From contig AP017966.1 of assembly GCA_037101405.1 (NCBI GenBank), positions 1-64,000 on the forward strand: DNA of 64,000 nucleotides, written 5' to 3'. The notes under the pieces are model-generated. The model made no database searches. It saw nothing but the letters and a program-made list of their open reading frames with translations, and had not been told where the DNA came from. Shown piece by piece: positions 1-8,806 of this stretch. Source of the stretch: Candidatus Megaera polyxenophila. Lineage in GTDB: Bacteria; Pseudomonadota; Alphaproteobacteria; Rickettsiales; Rickettsiaceae. The translations under genes and the position numbers were made by a program. Within the stretch, counting starts at the first letter, position 1. Every line of letters starts with the position of its first letter.

Positions 1-1126
1 ATGGAACTAACAATTAACAATGAATTTTATAATTTAATTCCTCCTTTAAGCCTAGAAGAACTAAACTCTCTAGAAGCTAGCCTTAAGCATGAAGGTTGCC
101 GTGATCCGCTAGTGGTATGGAATAATACCATAATAGACGGACACCATAGGTACGCCATTTGCACTAAGTATGACATAAGCTTCAATGTAATAGAGAAACC
201 AGAGCTAGAAACCGAGCTGGACGTAAAGCTCTGGATGATCAATAACCAGTTTAGCAGAAGGAATTTGCCTACTGAAACAAGGCTAGCACTTGCCTATAAG
301 TTTAAGGAGTTTGAGGCAGAGAAGGCTAAAGAACGAATGCAGTCTACTCAGTTTAAAACATCAGATGATACGGCTAGCCTACCAGTAGGCTACCCTCAAG
401 ATAACTCACCAGAACTTGAAAGTACTAAAGGCAAAACTTTAGAAATTATTGCCCAAAAAGCAGGTGTAAGTAGAGCTACCGCCGAGCAATACGATGCTAT
501 CCAGCGCAAAGGTACTGACGAACAAAAATCCGAGGTTGCAGAAGGCAAGTCCAGCATTAAGAAGGTCTATACCAAAATACAAAAAGCCGAGCGTCTAGAG
601 AGGAATAAAGCTACAGAGTGGCCAAAAGGTAAGTACCGAGTGATATACGCCGACCCGCCGTGGCAAGTACGGGGATGAGAGAAGCGGCTTTGGTGGAGCT
701 ACCGACCACTATAATACAATGACTATGGAGGATCTAAAAGCAATGCCTGTTTCCTCTCTAACTGAAGAAAACGCCGTTTTATTCCTATGGGGTACTGCCC
801 CGTTATTACCAGAAGCAATTGAGCTGATAGAGTCTTGGGGTTTTAAGTACAAAACCAATATTGTCTGGGACAAGGTAAGAGCCAACTTAGGCAATTACAC
901 TTCCGTAAGGCATGAGCATTTATTCATCGCTACTAAGGGAAGCGGCGTGCCTGACAATACGACTAGGGTTGACTCAGTACAGGTTGTTGAAAGAGTTGGT
1001 CGCCATTCGGAAAAACCCGAAGAATTCAGAAACATAATTGACACGCTATACACTTACGGCAACAAGCTTGAAATGTTTGCTCGGAAGCAAGTAGAGGGTT
1101 GGGAGGTATTTGGTAATGAACTTTAA
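1..1126 (+). pseudogene. ParB-like / MT-A70 adenine methyltransferase, frameshifted
   Basis: An N-terminal ParB/Srx-like domain (DGHHRY near residue 48) and a helical KorB-like middle run into an MT-A70 N6-adenine methyltransferase domain. The catalytic DPPW motif is read just before a stop at 676-678. One extra base near 667 breaks the frame: reading from 668 restores DPPWQ-YGDE and continues to 1126 (TEENAVLFLWGT onwards). ParB-MT-A70 fusions are common in phages and plasmids and methylate adenine, often to protect the element's DNA. As written, the first product lacks most of the methylase fold, so the gene is probably dead unless slippage or a sequencing error explains the extra base. The first base of the window is the A of the likely ATG, so an upstream start cannot be excluded. 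Confidence 0.8.
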
Positions 1127-1628
1127 TTATAAACAGAATTATCAGATACAACTTGAGGAAGGGCAAAGGTTTCAGGATCATTGTGCATATTGGCTACAAA
1201 AGACACTGAATATTGGAATAGTAAATTTTCAGACAAAAGAGTACCAGTACAAGTTCGGTGAAAATATGCAAGGCATCGAGCTTAAGTTTGATAAGGTTTT
1301 TCAAACTACCAGTAACTTGTGGATAGAAACTGCTGAAAGACATAACCTTGATACTCCGTATTCGGATAGTGGAATATTTAGGAAAGACAACTCATGGCTG
1401 TACTGTATAGGTAATTATGAAGTTATCTACATATTCCAAAAAAGTCTTTTGGTCTTTTTATACCAGACTGGACGTTACCCGCTCATAGAAAACAAATTAA
1501 TGACATCGAAAGGGTTTTTACTACCTAAGTCCAGTGCTGATAAATATGCGGCAGCAAAAATAGCAACAAAGACTGTAGTTAATGAAACTGCGGAAGGGAA
1601 AAGTGATCAAATATCTTACGAAATATAG
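1116..1628 (+). CDS. putative PD-(D/E)XK nuclease-like protein next to methylase
   Basis: The product is 170 aa. ATG 1116 is chosen because GGGAGGT lies eight bases upstream; an upstream TTG at 1110 is also open. The gene overlaps the end of the methylase by 11 bases, so the two are translationally coupled. An early strand reads GIELKFD, compatible with the (D/E)xK half of a PD-(D/E)XK nuclease core, followed by LWIETAER. Position beside a methylase suggests a restriction-like or phage-type nuclease, but this is inference from a weak motif. I do not recognise the family with certainty. Confidence 0.5.
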   Translation: MNFNYKQNYQIQLEEGQRFQDHCAYWLQKTLNIGIVNFQTKEYQYKFGENMQGIELKFDKVFQTTSNLWIETAERHNLDTPYSDSGIFRKDNSWLYCIGNYEVIYIFQKSLLVFLYQTGRYPLIENKLMTSKGFLLPKSSADKYAAAKIATKTVVNETAEGKSDQISYEI

Positions 1629-1638
1629 AGAGTAGAAA

Positions 1639-1956
1639 ATGAACAGGGAAATACAACAGCATATTACCAGTATTTATAATGCGTTAGATGACTTTGATAA
1701 TACTAGAGATTTGCTTGAGATCCGTTATTGGCTTTTAAGTAGCAATCTCGGTCAGAATGACAATTTTCTGGTGGCAAGGTTCAACATAGAAAAGCAAAAA
1801 TCTGTAGTTACTAGGCATTTAACTCGGCTATCGGAATCGGTTGACGATCTTGAGATAAGTGTTAACCGATGCAAACAGCTAGTTTTAGTAGAGAGGGAAA
1901 AAGACCCTAAATTTGCTAGAGCATATGATAAATATCATAAAAAACTCGGTAGGTAA
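1639..1956 (+). CDS. hypothetical helical protein, 105 aa
   Basis: Small charged protein predicted mostly helical, with leucine/isoleucine heptad-like spacing in the middle (LTRLSESVDDLEISV) that could form a coiled coil. It starts ten bases after the nuclease-like gene with AGAG upstream of the ATG, so it is probably cotranscribed with the methylase genes. No catalytic motif or membrane segment is visible. Function unknown. Confidence 0.6.
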   Translation: MNREIQQHITSIYNALDDFDNTRDLLEIRYWLLSSNLGQNDNFLVARFNIEKQKSVVTRHLTRLSESVDDLEISVNRCKQLVLVEREKDPKFARAYDKYHKKLGR

Positions 1957-2039
1957 TATATAAGGCGTTTGCCTTAATAATTAGCCGTTAGCAACATCAT
2001 AACAAAGGTGAAAAAGTACAAGAAAATTAAGATCAGAAA

Positions 2040-2320
2040 AATGTATGGTAATATAAATTCTAAGGACTCTCTTTCTTCTGCAATGGAGCAGAAGAAAGGC
2101 AGAGCCAGCAAAGCCATTAAAAATGACTAGCAATGATGAGATACACAGGAATAACTACAATACCCAACAAGTTTTTAGTTATTTCTTAAATATCATTATA
2201 GCATATTTTAAGGGAAATAGAGATTTTTTTTGCTTTATTAACCTAATAAAATAACTAGCAGTCGTTGTTTAGTCACTATTTTAAAGGCTTTTTTTAAATT
2301 ATTAAAAAAGGTTTATAAAC
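2040..2320 (+). promoter_or_regulatory. hairpin leader of the primase-helicase gene, module A
   Basis: The 364-base gap after the small gene has a perfect 11-bp hairpin (arms 2071-2081 and 2088-2098, loop AATGGA), a short ORF starting in the loop at 2083, an AT-rich stretch and the block 2259-2290 (CAGTCGTTGTTTAGTCACT). The same layout precedes the Rep gene at 46421: hairpin, ATGG-GCAG start, AAAGCCATT, then CAGTCGTT and TAGTCACT/AAGTCACT about 40-60 bases before the start codon. Conservation in front of two unrelated Rep-type proteins suggests a copy-control or translational-attenuation leader. This is inferred from sequence only. Confidence 0.6.
2083..2130 (+). CDS. possible leader peptide, 15 aa
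   Basis: ATG in the hairpin loop opens a 15-codon ORF (MEQKKGRASKAIKND) ending with TAG at 2128-2130. A counterpart at 46182-46262 begins at the same place in the homologous leader with ATGG-GCAG. Leader peptides whose translation opens a structure controlling rep are known in IncI and IncFII plasmids; the analogy is inference. No strong ribosome site is visible because the upstream bases are in the hairpin stem. Confidence 0.3.
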   Translation: MEQKKGRASKAIKND

Positions 2321-5077
2321 ATGACTAATCAAAATAAAGACATATCCGTAAAAAAGGACTTAACTCAAGACAACATACGAACTGAAAAAGTAACAACTAA
2401 TCAGGTACTAATTAGCTTTGGTAGGAATGTAAGAACCAAAGAAGTCCAAAACAGGGAAATAGATTGGGATGAGTTTATTAACAATTTTATTTTTAAACCA
2501 AATGAATATATTGTTAGCTATGATAACCGAAAACGTGATGATAAGACTTTTAAATTTATTTATGATAATAACAAGATAGTTGAATTGGATCATCTGGAGT
2601 CTATAAAGCAGCTAATTTCAATAGAGAAAAAAACAAACCTGCCTTATTTTGTCGGCGGTCATTTTGAACCGGCGCAGCGAAATAATAAGAATCTTCAATT
2701 TAGGTCATTGCTCGTTTTAGATATAGATAAATATCCAGAAGGGATAGAGCAATTAGAATTAAAACTAGAACAAGAGCTTAAGGAATTTGACTATGTAGCT
2801 TATTCTACTGCAAGCCATACCGCTAATATAGCTTGTGTGCGGGTTTTAATAAGGTACAATGAGTATATAGAGCCAAAAGATTACAATAGAATAGTCAGTA
2901 ATTTTTCTAAAACTTTAAGCTTTCAAGAGTATATCGACCAAGCTTCCAAGACTCCAAGCCAAGGTATGTTATTGCCTGTGGTCATTACAATTACCGGTCA
3001 ACCTGATTCAGAAGTTGGATATAAATATGAATTTTGGTCAAAAAGAAATGTCGGTAATTTATTTGACCATAAAATCTTTCTTAACCAAGAATCAGGAAGT
3101 GAGGACGTAGTTCAAAAAAACTCCGACAAAAAGGTTAGTAATAATAGAATTGATAAAAACAGATTTAAGCCACAAAAAGTAGAACGTATATTAGAATTGT
3201 ATCCTGTATCAAATTTGAATTATCAAGAGTGGTTAGAAGTGGGGATGGCGCTACATCATTACTACGAAGGAAGCGAGCATGGTTTGGTTGTTTGGGATCA
3301 CTGGTCTTCAAAAGATGAGCACGAGGATCGTTATAGACCTGAAGTAGTAGCTCGCACCTATTATTCATTTCAGCAAGAAGTGGAAAACCCAATTACGATG
3401 CTTACTATACAACAGAGGGTAGCTAAAAATAAAATAGATAATTTCAATAAGAGCGAAAAGATAAAACTAAGAAAAAGTATGGGTGGTTATGATTTTGTTT
3501 TAACCGATGATACCCTTTATTTTATGACTAAAAATAAAGAAGGTTTCGGTATAATACAGGAAGTACCCGTAAGAATATCCGACTATATAGAGCTGAAAGG
3601 ACAGGGTCAAAATAGCGAAGGTCAATATTGTTTTATAATGTCAATCATTGATCGGTATAAGATCAAAAAAGAGATATTTATTCCGTTAGTAGCTAAGAAT
3701 GACACTTTAAAACAGCATTTACTCGATGCGGGGCTTAACTTCAACCCTGCACACTTTTTTGCTTTAACTGTTTATATTCTAGTTAACAAAACTGACACTA
3801 ACGTTTCTATGATATATAGGTTAGGTTGGAATGCAGACTTAAGTTGCTACAATTTACCGAGTAAAGAGGGATTACAAACATTTTATAGAAACAGGGAAGA
3901 AACAAGGCAATTAAACGTACTCGAATTTAAAATGAAGCAAAATGAAGTGCGGCAACAAAAAGGAGAATTGAAAGAATGGCAAGAGCATATTGCAAGGCTA
4001 GCAGAAAATAACTCTAACTTATGTTTTGCTATATATACGGCATTTACTCCTATATTTTTAACACCTTTAAACAGGGACGGCACGATATTACATTTTTTCG
4101 GCGAAAGTTCAAAAGGTAAGAGCGTGATGTTAGGAGTTGCAGGTTCAGTTTGGGGGAATTATGGCAAAGGTTATATTCCCTGGAATGGAACAGCTAACGG
4201 CATTGAAAATCTTGCGCTACAAAAAAATGATTCACTACTTTGTTTGGATGAACTGACCAACCTAAAAACTCGGGAAGTAATAGAGCAAGTAGCCTATCTC
4301 ATAATTAACGGGCAAAGTAAAAACAGGGCAGATAGTAGAGGTATCGGTTTTGGTAATAGGACTGCAAAAACATGGAATACCATGGTTTTAAGTAGCGGAG
4401 AGCCTAGCTTTGCGGCACATATAGCCAATCTTAGCGGGGAAATAAAAGGAGGTCAGACAGTTAGGTTTATAGATATTCCTGCTGTTATTTCTGCTGAATA
4501 CGGAGTTTTTGAAGACTTACATGAATTTAAAGAAAACCCCAAGCAGTTCGCAGAATTTTTGCGTGATGCGTGCTTCCAATATAAAGGAACTCCCATCAAT
4601 GCGTTTCTTGATTATATTTTTATAGAGAATAACTTTGATGACATATTAAAAGAAATAGAGGTTTTAAAAACCGAATGGCTAGGTTTTAACTTGCCGGCTA
4701 ATGCTTCTTCCCAAGTAGGAAGAGTTGCAGAAGTATTAAGCAGTATTGCAGCGGCAGGAGTTATAGCTATGAAAAGTGCGGTCTTACCTAAAAAATATGG
4801 TTTCACTAAGACTGCGGTTTTTGAAGATGTGGCAAAAATATTTAGGCGTTGGTTGAATGAAATTGAAGACTATACGATTCCGTCTGAAGTTAAAGTAATA
4901 AAACAGAGGTTAATAAAATTCTGGTTAGAGAACCAAAATAACTTCTATTGCAATGGGCAGGAGGATTGGCAGCGCCCACCTATCCAACATAAATGCGTTG
5001 GGATTATGTCAAAAAAACCTGATGGGCAAGAACATAAGTTTTCTATAATAGATCAAACTGTTTTTTATATTTTCTAA
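2321..5077 (+). CDS. primase / DUF927 helicase replication protein, module A
   Basis: The protein is 918 aa. Residues about 40-230 look like a primase-type N-terminal region (LLVLDIDKYPEG resembles an AEP acidic pair). Residues about 285-370 match a PriCT-2-like segment (LNYQEWLEVGMALHHYY). The rest is a DUF927-type helicase with Walker A GESSKGKSVML, Walker B-like LLCLDELTNL and a sensor-like stretch TWNTMVLSSGEPS. Such proteins prime and unwind DNA for plasmids, phages and integrative elements. The reading frame continues past the TAA at 5075-5077 through 5383 with a plausible DUF927 C-terminal tail, so this product is probably truncated by an in-frame stop. Start ATG 2321 follows the conserved leader; the first residues MTNQNKDIS resemble those of the Rep at 46421 (MTKQSIDLS). 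Confidence 0.8.
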   Translation: MTNQNKDISVKKDLTQDNIRTEKVTTNQVLISFGRNVRTKEVQNREIDWDEFINNFIFKPNEYIVSYDNRKRDDKTFKFIYDNNKIVELDHLESIKQLISIEKKTNLPYFVGGHFEPAQRNNKNLQFRSLLVLDIDKYPEGIEQLELKLEQELKEFDYVAYSTASHTANIACVRVLIRYNEYIEPKDYNRIVSNFSKTLSFQEYIDQASKTPSQGMLLPVVITITGQPDSEVGYKYEFWSKRNVGNLFDHKIFLNQESGSEDVVQKNSDKKVSNNRIDKNRFKPQKVERILELYPVSNLNYQEWLEVGMALHHYYEGSEHGLVVWDHWSSKDEHEDRYRPEVVARTYYSFQQEVENPITMLTIQQRVAKNKIDNFNKSEKIKLRKSMGGYDFVLTDDTLYFMTKNKEGFGIIQEVPVRISDYIELKGQGQNSEGQYCFIMSIIDRYKIKKEIFIPLVAKNDTLKQHLLDAGLNFNPAHFFALTVYILVNKTDTNVSMIYRLGWNADLSCYNLPSKEGLQTFYRNREETRQLNVLEFKMKQNEVRQQKGELKEWQEHIARLAENNSNLCFAIYTAFTPIFLTPLNRDGTILHFFGESSKGKSVMLGVAGSVWGNYGKGYIPWNGTANGIENLALQKNDSLLCLDELTNLKTREVIEQVAYLIINGQSKNRADSRGIGFGNRTAKTWNTMVLSSGEPSFAAHIANLSGEIKGGQTVRFIDIPAVISAEYGVFEDLHEFKENPKQFAEFLRDACFQYKGTPINAFLDYIFIENNFDDILKEIEVLKTEWLGFNLPANASSQVGRVAEVLSSIAAAGVIAMKSAVLPKKYGFTKTAVFEDVAKIFRRWLNEIEDYTIPSEVKVIKQRLIKFWLENQNNFYCNGQEDWQRPPIQHKCVGIMSKKPDGQEHKFSIIDQTVFYIF

Positions 5078-5383
5078 AATTTTTTAGAAAACGAAGCATT
5101 AAAGGGTTTGAATCTCAATTATTGCAAAAAAATAATCCGAGAAAAAAACTATATCACTCCTTACGTAGAAAAGTACGGCGATGATCAAATAACTTATCGT
5201 TCTACGTGGATGGTGCATTATACCAAAACGAATAGCAAAATGAGATGTTATAAACTGAATTTAGAGGCACTAGGTATTACAGAAAGTACGCGGAATGCTC
5301 CGGCACAAATTATTCCAATGGCAGTTCCGGCAAATTATGAGGAAGAGGAAAGAACAGCTATTCAAGCCGAGAGCTTGAATTAA
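5078..5383 (+). pseudogene. C-terminal tail of the primase-helicase after an in-frame stop
   Basis: This stretch is in the same frame as the upstream gene and reads on from the TAA with FLENEALKGLN and TPYVEKYGDD to ESLN. A start codon exists only as TTG at 5108. A homologous tail survives at about 48701-48915 in module B (TNSKMKCYKLN, ESTQNAPAQII). The two tails plus frame continuity show that it belonged to one protein. A hairpin with perfect 10-bp arms (5070-5079 and 5082-5091) straddles the stop, so readthrough cannot be excluded. Confidence 0.65.
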
Positions 5384-5397
5384 TTGAAAAATTGTCA

Positions 5398-5797
5398 AGT
5401 TTCCAAATTTTTTTAAAGTTTCCAAACCTTTTAGCATTGGAAACGAGAATTGGAAACCAGAGAATCCATTACATTATATGGCTTTCAAGGTTTTAGTTTC
5501 CAAGTTTCCAATTTTTTGTACATATATACCTATATATGACATTGTATGTTTTATTTATGCAGAAAATATATATAAATATAATTTTTAAATACTAAAAAAG
5601 TATATGCTTCTCTCTCCCTATATATATAATTCTTCTAAAAATTGGAAACTTGGAAACTTACTTATCTCTATCCTACTTCTCTGCTGGTATTTAGAAGTTT
5701 CCAAATTAGTTTCCAATGTTTTTTAGGAAAATAAAAATATCAGCTTGCAAGTCATATATCTTAAAGTGTTGGCGAAGTTTCCAAATTTAGTTTCCAA
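5398..5797 (+). repeat. iteron-like array, 12 copies of AGTTTCCAA in pairs
   Basis: Direct copies start at 5398, 5417, 5495, 5503, 5696, 5708, 5776 and 5789. Inverted copies (TTGGAAAC) start at 5437, 5450, 5642 and 5650. They fall in six like-oriented pairs with spacings of 19, 13, 8, 8, 12 and 13 bases, in otherwise very AT-rich non-coding DNA (5384-5988). Short repeated sites in AT-rich DNA next to a replication gene are typical of a replication origin or partition site. Module B has the same layout with AGTTCCCAA. The binding protein is unknown. Confidence 0.85.
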
Positions 5798-5988
5798 ATT
5801 TACATATCGCTCGGCTGGAATTAGCTAAAATAAAAAAACAAAATTCCTCAATGTTAGTTAATTTTCCTCTGAATATTTTTGTATAAAAACCTGCTAAAAA
5901 GCTTATATTCTAGCGGTTTTTTAGGCATAAATATTTGTATTTACAGGTAAAAAATGGTATAATTTAATTAATTTTTAGGAGGTTTGTT

Positions 5989-6192
5989 ATGCAATTTGTA
6001 AAAGGTAAGTCCGGTAATGTGAAAGGAAGACCTAAAACCACCGATAAGAGCTTAAGTGAAGCTGTACTAAAAGATCGCTTGAAGGCATATAAGTTCGTTC
6101 AAAAAGCAATGAAGCATGGAGAGTCTTGGGCGTATGAGTTATATTTTAAAGCTTTGCTTCCAGCTGTAAAAGAAGTTGTTAATCATAATTAA
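5989..6192 (+). CDS. DUF5681-like small basic protein
   Basis: The product is 67 aa and starts with MQFVKGKSGNVKGRPK, the KGxSGNxxGRPK signature of DUF5681-type proteins often found beside phage terminase genes. A strong ribosome site (AGGAGG at 5977-5982) precedes ATG 5989. A close homologue lies at 50431 in module B in the same order relative to the terminase-like and helicase genes. The role is not established; a DNA-binding partner of the downstream terminase-like protein is plausible. Confidence 0.75.
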   Translation: MQFVKGKSGNVKGRPKTTDKSLSEAVLKDRLKAYKFVQKAMKHGESWAYELYFKALLPAVKEVVNHN

Positions 6193-6210
6193 GTAATATA
6201 GGTCATATAT

Positions 6211-6438
6211 ATGGATCAAGATACAATTGAAATTACCGGTAAAGGCGAAGAAAATAAGGCATTAATGCTCAGATTTGTAAACCGTGGAATGCTTGCTGAA
6301 ACTTTTGATAGAGAACTTGCTATATTGGAAGAAATAGACAAGTTAAAATGCGAGGAGTCAAACGAAAAGCTAGATAAGTTATTATCCGAGTTTACTGAAG
6401 CCGTTAAATTAAGGAAACGCCTTGAAAAGGCGGTATAA
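6211..6438 (+). CDS. hypothetical charged protein, 75 aa
   Basis: Small acidic/basic protein, probably helical throughout (ELAILEEIDKLKCEESNEKLDKLL has coiled-coil-like spacing). It sits between the DUF5681-like and terminase-like genes and has no counterpart in module B, where those two genes are adjacent. No motif recognised; function unknown. Confidence 0.55.
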   Translation: MDQDTIEITGKGEENKALMLRFVNRGMLAETFDRELAILEEIDKLKCEESNEKLDKLLSEFTEAVKLRKRLEKAV

Positions 6439-6476
6439 TAAGTTTTTAGAAGAATCAATAGCATAAAGTAAATATT

Positions 6477-7067
6477 ATGAGTAAAAATATAACACTGGAT
6501 GAAGCTCAAATAGCTCAAGTAGAGGCATTAGCAGCTTACTTGCCAATAAATAGAATTGCAGGATATTTTGGCTTCTCAGAGACTACCTTTCATGGAATTA
6601 AGAAACGTCAACCAGAGGTACTTGAAGCTTATAACAGGGGAGTAGCAAAAGCTTGCAGCTATGTTGGCACAACGCTTATGGGTTTTATTCGGGAAAAAGA
6701 AAATACTGCGACTAAACTTAATGCCACAATGTTCTATCTTAGGACAAAAGCCGGTTGGGGCAGTGAAAATAAAAATGATAATGAGTCTGTTTGTTTGACG
6801 TTTTCGGGTGAACAAACGCCTGCGGAAATACTTAATATTGGTTTTAAGGCACTTCAGGAAGGTAAAATAGACTTTGCCCAGATGCAGCAGATAGGGAATT
6901 TAGCATTAACTAAGATGAATATAGAAAATAACGGCTCTAAGGATGATAAAGCAGTTTACCAGCAAAGAAGTAGAGAGGAAGCTTTGGAATTTGCGGCTAA
7001 AATAAAAGAAGCAAGAGAGAATATCAGGTTTTTTAATGAACATAATATAAAATCTGCTGTTAGATAG
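6477..7067 (+). CDS. small-terminase-like HTH protein, module A
   Basis: The product is 196 aa. An N-terminal helix-turn-helix (INRIAGYFGFSETTFHGIKK) is followed by PEVLEAYNRGVAKA and, further on, ATMFYLRTKAGWGSE. This order (HTH, then an AY-x-x-G-x-A helix, then F-LKT-GGW) is typical of phage terminase small-subunit-like proteins that bind a specific DNA site. No large terminase is present in the window, so packaging is unlikely to be its present role. The paralogue at 50660 in module B has the same domain order. The C-terminal half is helical and conserved between the two (QMQQI-NLA-TKMNIE). Confidence 0.7.
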   Translation: MSKNITLDEAQIAQVEALAAYLPINRIAGYFGFSETTFHGIKKRQPEVLEAYNRGVAKACSYVGTTLMGFIREKENTATKLNATMFYLRTKAGWGSENKNDNESVCLTFSGEQTPAEILNIGFKALQEGKIDFAQMQQIGNLALTKMNIENNGSKDDKAVYQQRSREEALEFAAKIKEARENIRFFNEHNIKSAVR

Positions 7068-7115
7068 CTTACTAAAAAAATGTAATGAAAAAAAGTAGGT
7101 AGTATAGTCCGTTCC

Positions 7116-8687
7116 ATGTTAGAGAACATTGAAGTAAGTAGTTTCAGTTATGAACTTACAGACGAGCAGAGGCAATGCGTGGAAACGGTACGTCAGGGTA
7201 AGGACTTGAAGATAAAGGCATTTGCCGGTAGCGGTAAGACTTCAACTTTGGTGGCAATAGCTAAGGAGCTTTCTGGTAAAGGTTTATACCTTGCTTACAA
7301 CAAGGCCATTCAAACGGATGCGGCTCGGAAATTCCCCTCGCATGTTGATTGCAAGACGGCTCATAGTATTGCTTATAGGGCAACTGCATATAGAATAAAA
7401 GATCGAGTCCGTACCTTAAGTATTTTTGATATTACAAGGTATGTAGATATAAAGCGAATATACAGCTATGAAGAAAATGACATAGCTTTTCTGGTATTAA
7501 AACTCTTACGTGTTTTTGTTAATAGCGATAAGAAGGAAATAGACAAGAAGTTTAAATATAGCGGTGTATTAGATGATGTGGCAGGTGAGAGCTTGGAAGA
7601 AACAGAGGCTATAAAAGATTACGTTATTGAAAGGGCAGCGGAATATTGGCAAAGATGTACGGAGAGAGGGTCAACTTTACCTATAGAGCATGATTTTTAC
7701 TTGAAGATGTACCAGTTATCAAATCCTGATTTAAGCAGTGTTTATGATTTTATTCTATTTGATGAGTGTCAGGATGCCAATCCCGTATTACTGGATATCT
7801 TACTTAAGCAGAAATGTCAGAAGATTTATGTCGGTGATGAACACCAGCAGATATATTCATGGAGAGGGTCAATTAACAGTTTTGCTAAATTGGGTGGTGA
7901 AGTCTGTTATTTAAGCAGGTCATTCCGTTTTGGTAATGAAATAAGCAGGCTTGCAAATATTATCATTGCTGCAAAGAATGAAGCGCAGCTTTTATGCGGC
8001 AGTGCAAGCATAGAGAGTAAGCTTGTAGTAAACAAATTAACAGCTCCGTTTACTGTCTTATGTCGTACCAATGCACGGATTATAGAGAAAATACTAGCCT
8101 TTCAGAAACATAAGATTCACGTGGTTGGAGGCGTCAGTGAAATATTAAACCTTGCTAAAAGCGGTTATGCACTTTTTACCGGTAGTCCAAACAAGGTAGA
8201 ACACGTAAAGCTAAAGCACTTTAAATCGTGGAGTGCAATGCTACAATTTAACCATAAGTACCAAGACCCCGATATTACTTTTCTTGCAAAGTTAATAAAA
8301 GAACATGGATCGTCTTTTAAGAATATCATTAAGCAGATAGAAGACGCTTGCTATGTGGGAGAGAACGAAGCAGCGGTAACATTATCAACTATTCATAAGT
8401 CTAAAGGTAGAGAATGGGACAACGTTGTACTTGAAGATGATTTCATTATTTTTACTAATGAAGTGCCGTTAGAAGAAATCTTGGTCTATGATATAGAGGA
8501 GTTGAATTTGATATATGTTGGAGTAACGAGGACAAAGGCTAATCTGTTATTGAGTACTGGAGTAAGCAGTTTTCTTAAGAGGTTGCAAGGGTTTACTGCA
8601 AAAAGAATGAATCTTATTCTTGATGCAGAATTAAAAAACTCGGCCGAAGTGTATCAATTTCCTAATCGTAGGATTGTAGCGATTTAA
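7116..8687 (+). CDS. UvrD/Rep-type superfamily 1 helicase, module A
   Basis: The protein is 523 aa with the SF1A motif series: Walker A AFAGSGKTST, motif II FDECQDANP, motif III VGDEHQQIYSWRGS, motif IV SRSFRFGNEIS, motif V-like STIHKSKGREWDNVV and motif VI YVGVTRTK. It is a compact DNA helicase without a fused nuclease. It is nearly identical over long stretches to the helicase at 51253-52842. A role in replication or recombination of the element is likely. The starts differ between copies (ATG 7116 here), so the first few residues are uncertain. Confidence 0.9.
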   Translation: MLENIEVSSFSYELTDEQRQCVETVRQGKDLKIKAFAGSGKTSTLVAIAKELSGKGLYLAYNKAIQTDAARKFPSHVDCKTAHSIAYRATAYRIKDRVRTLSIFDITRYVDIKRIYSYEENDIAFLVLKLLRVFVNSDKKEIDKKFKYSGVLDDVAGESLEETEAIKDYVIERAAEYWQRCTERGSTLPIEHDFYLKMYQLSNPDLSSVYDFILFDECQDANPVLLDILLKQKCQKIYVGDEHQQIYSWRGSINSFAKLGGEVCYLSRSFRFGNEISRLANIIIAAKNEAQLLCGSASIESKLVVNKLTAPFTVLCRTNARIIEKILAFQKHKIHVVGGVSEILNLAKSGYALFTGSPNKVEHVKLKHFKSWSAMLQFNHKYQDPDITFLAKLIKEHGSSFKNIIKQIEDACYVGENEAAVTLSTIHKSKGREWDNVVLEDDFIIFTNEVPLEEILVYDIEELNLIYVGVTRTKANLLLSTGVSSFLKRLQGFTAKRMNLILDAELKNSAEVYQFPNRRIVAI

Positions 8688-8806
8688 AATTGTCTAAAAA
8701 CTAAAAAACTGATTTAAGAGAGTTAAAAGAAATTGCAATGTACAAAAAAATATGTTTTAAATTATTTTTAGGGTAAAGAATGTAGTAATAAATCTTATAT
8801 AAGAAG

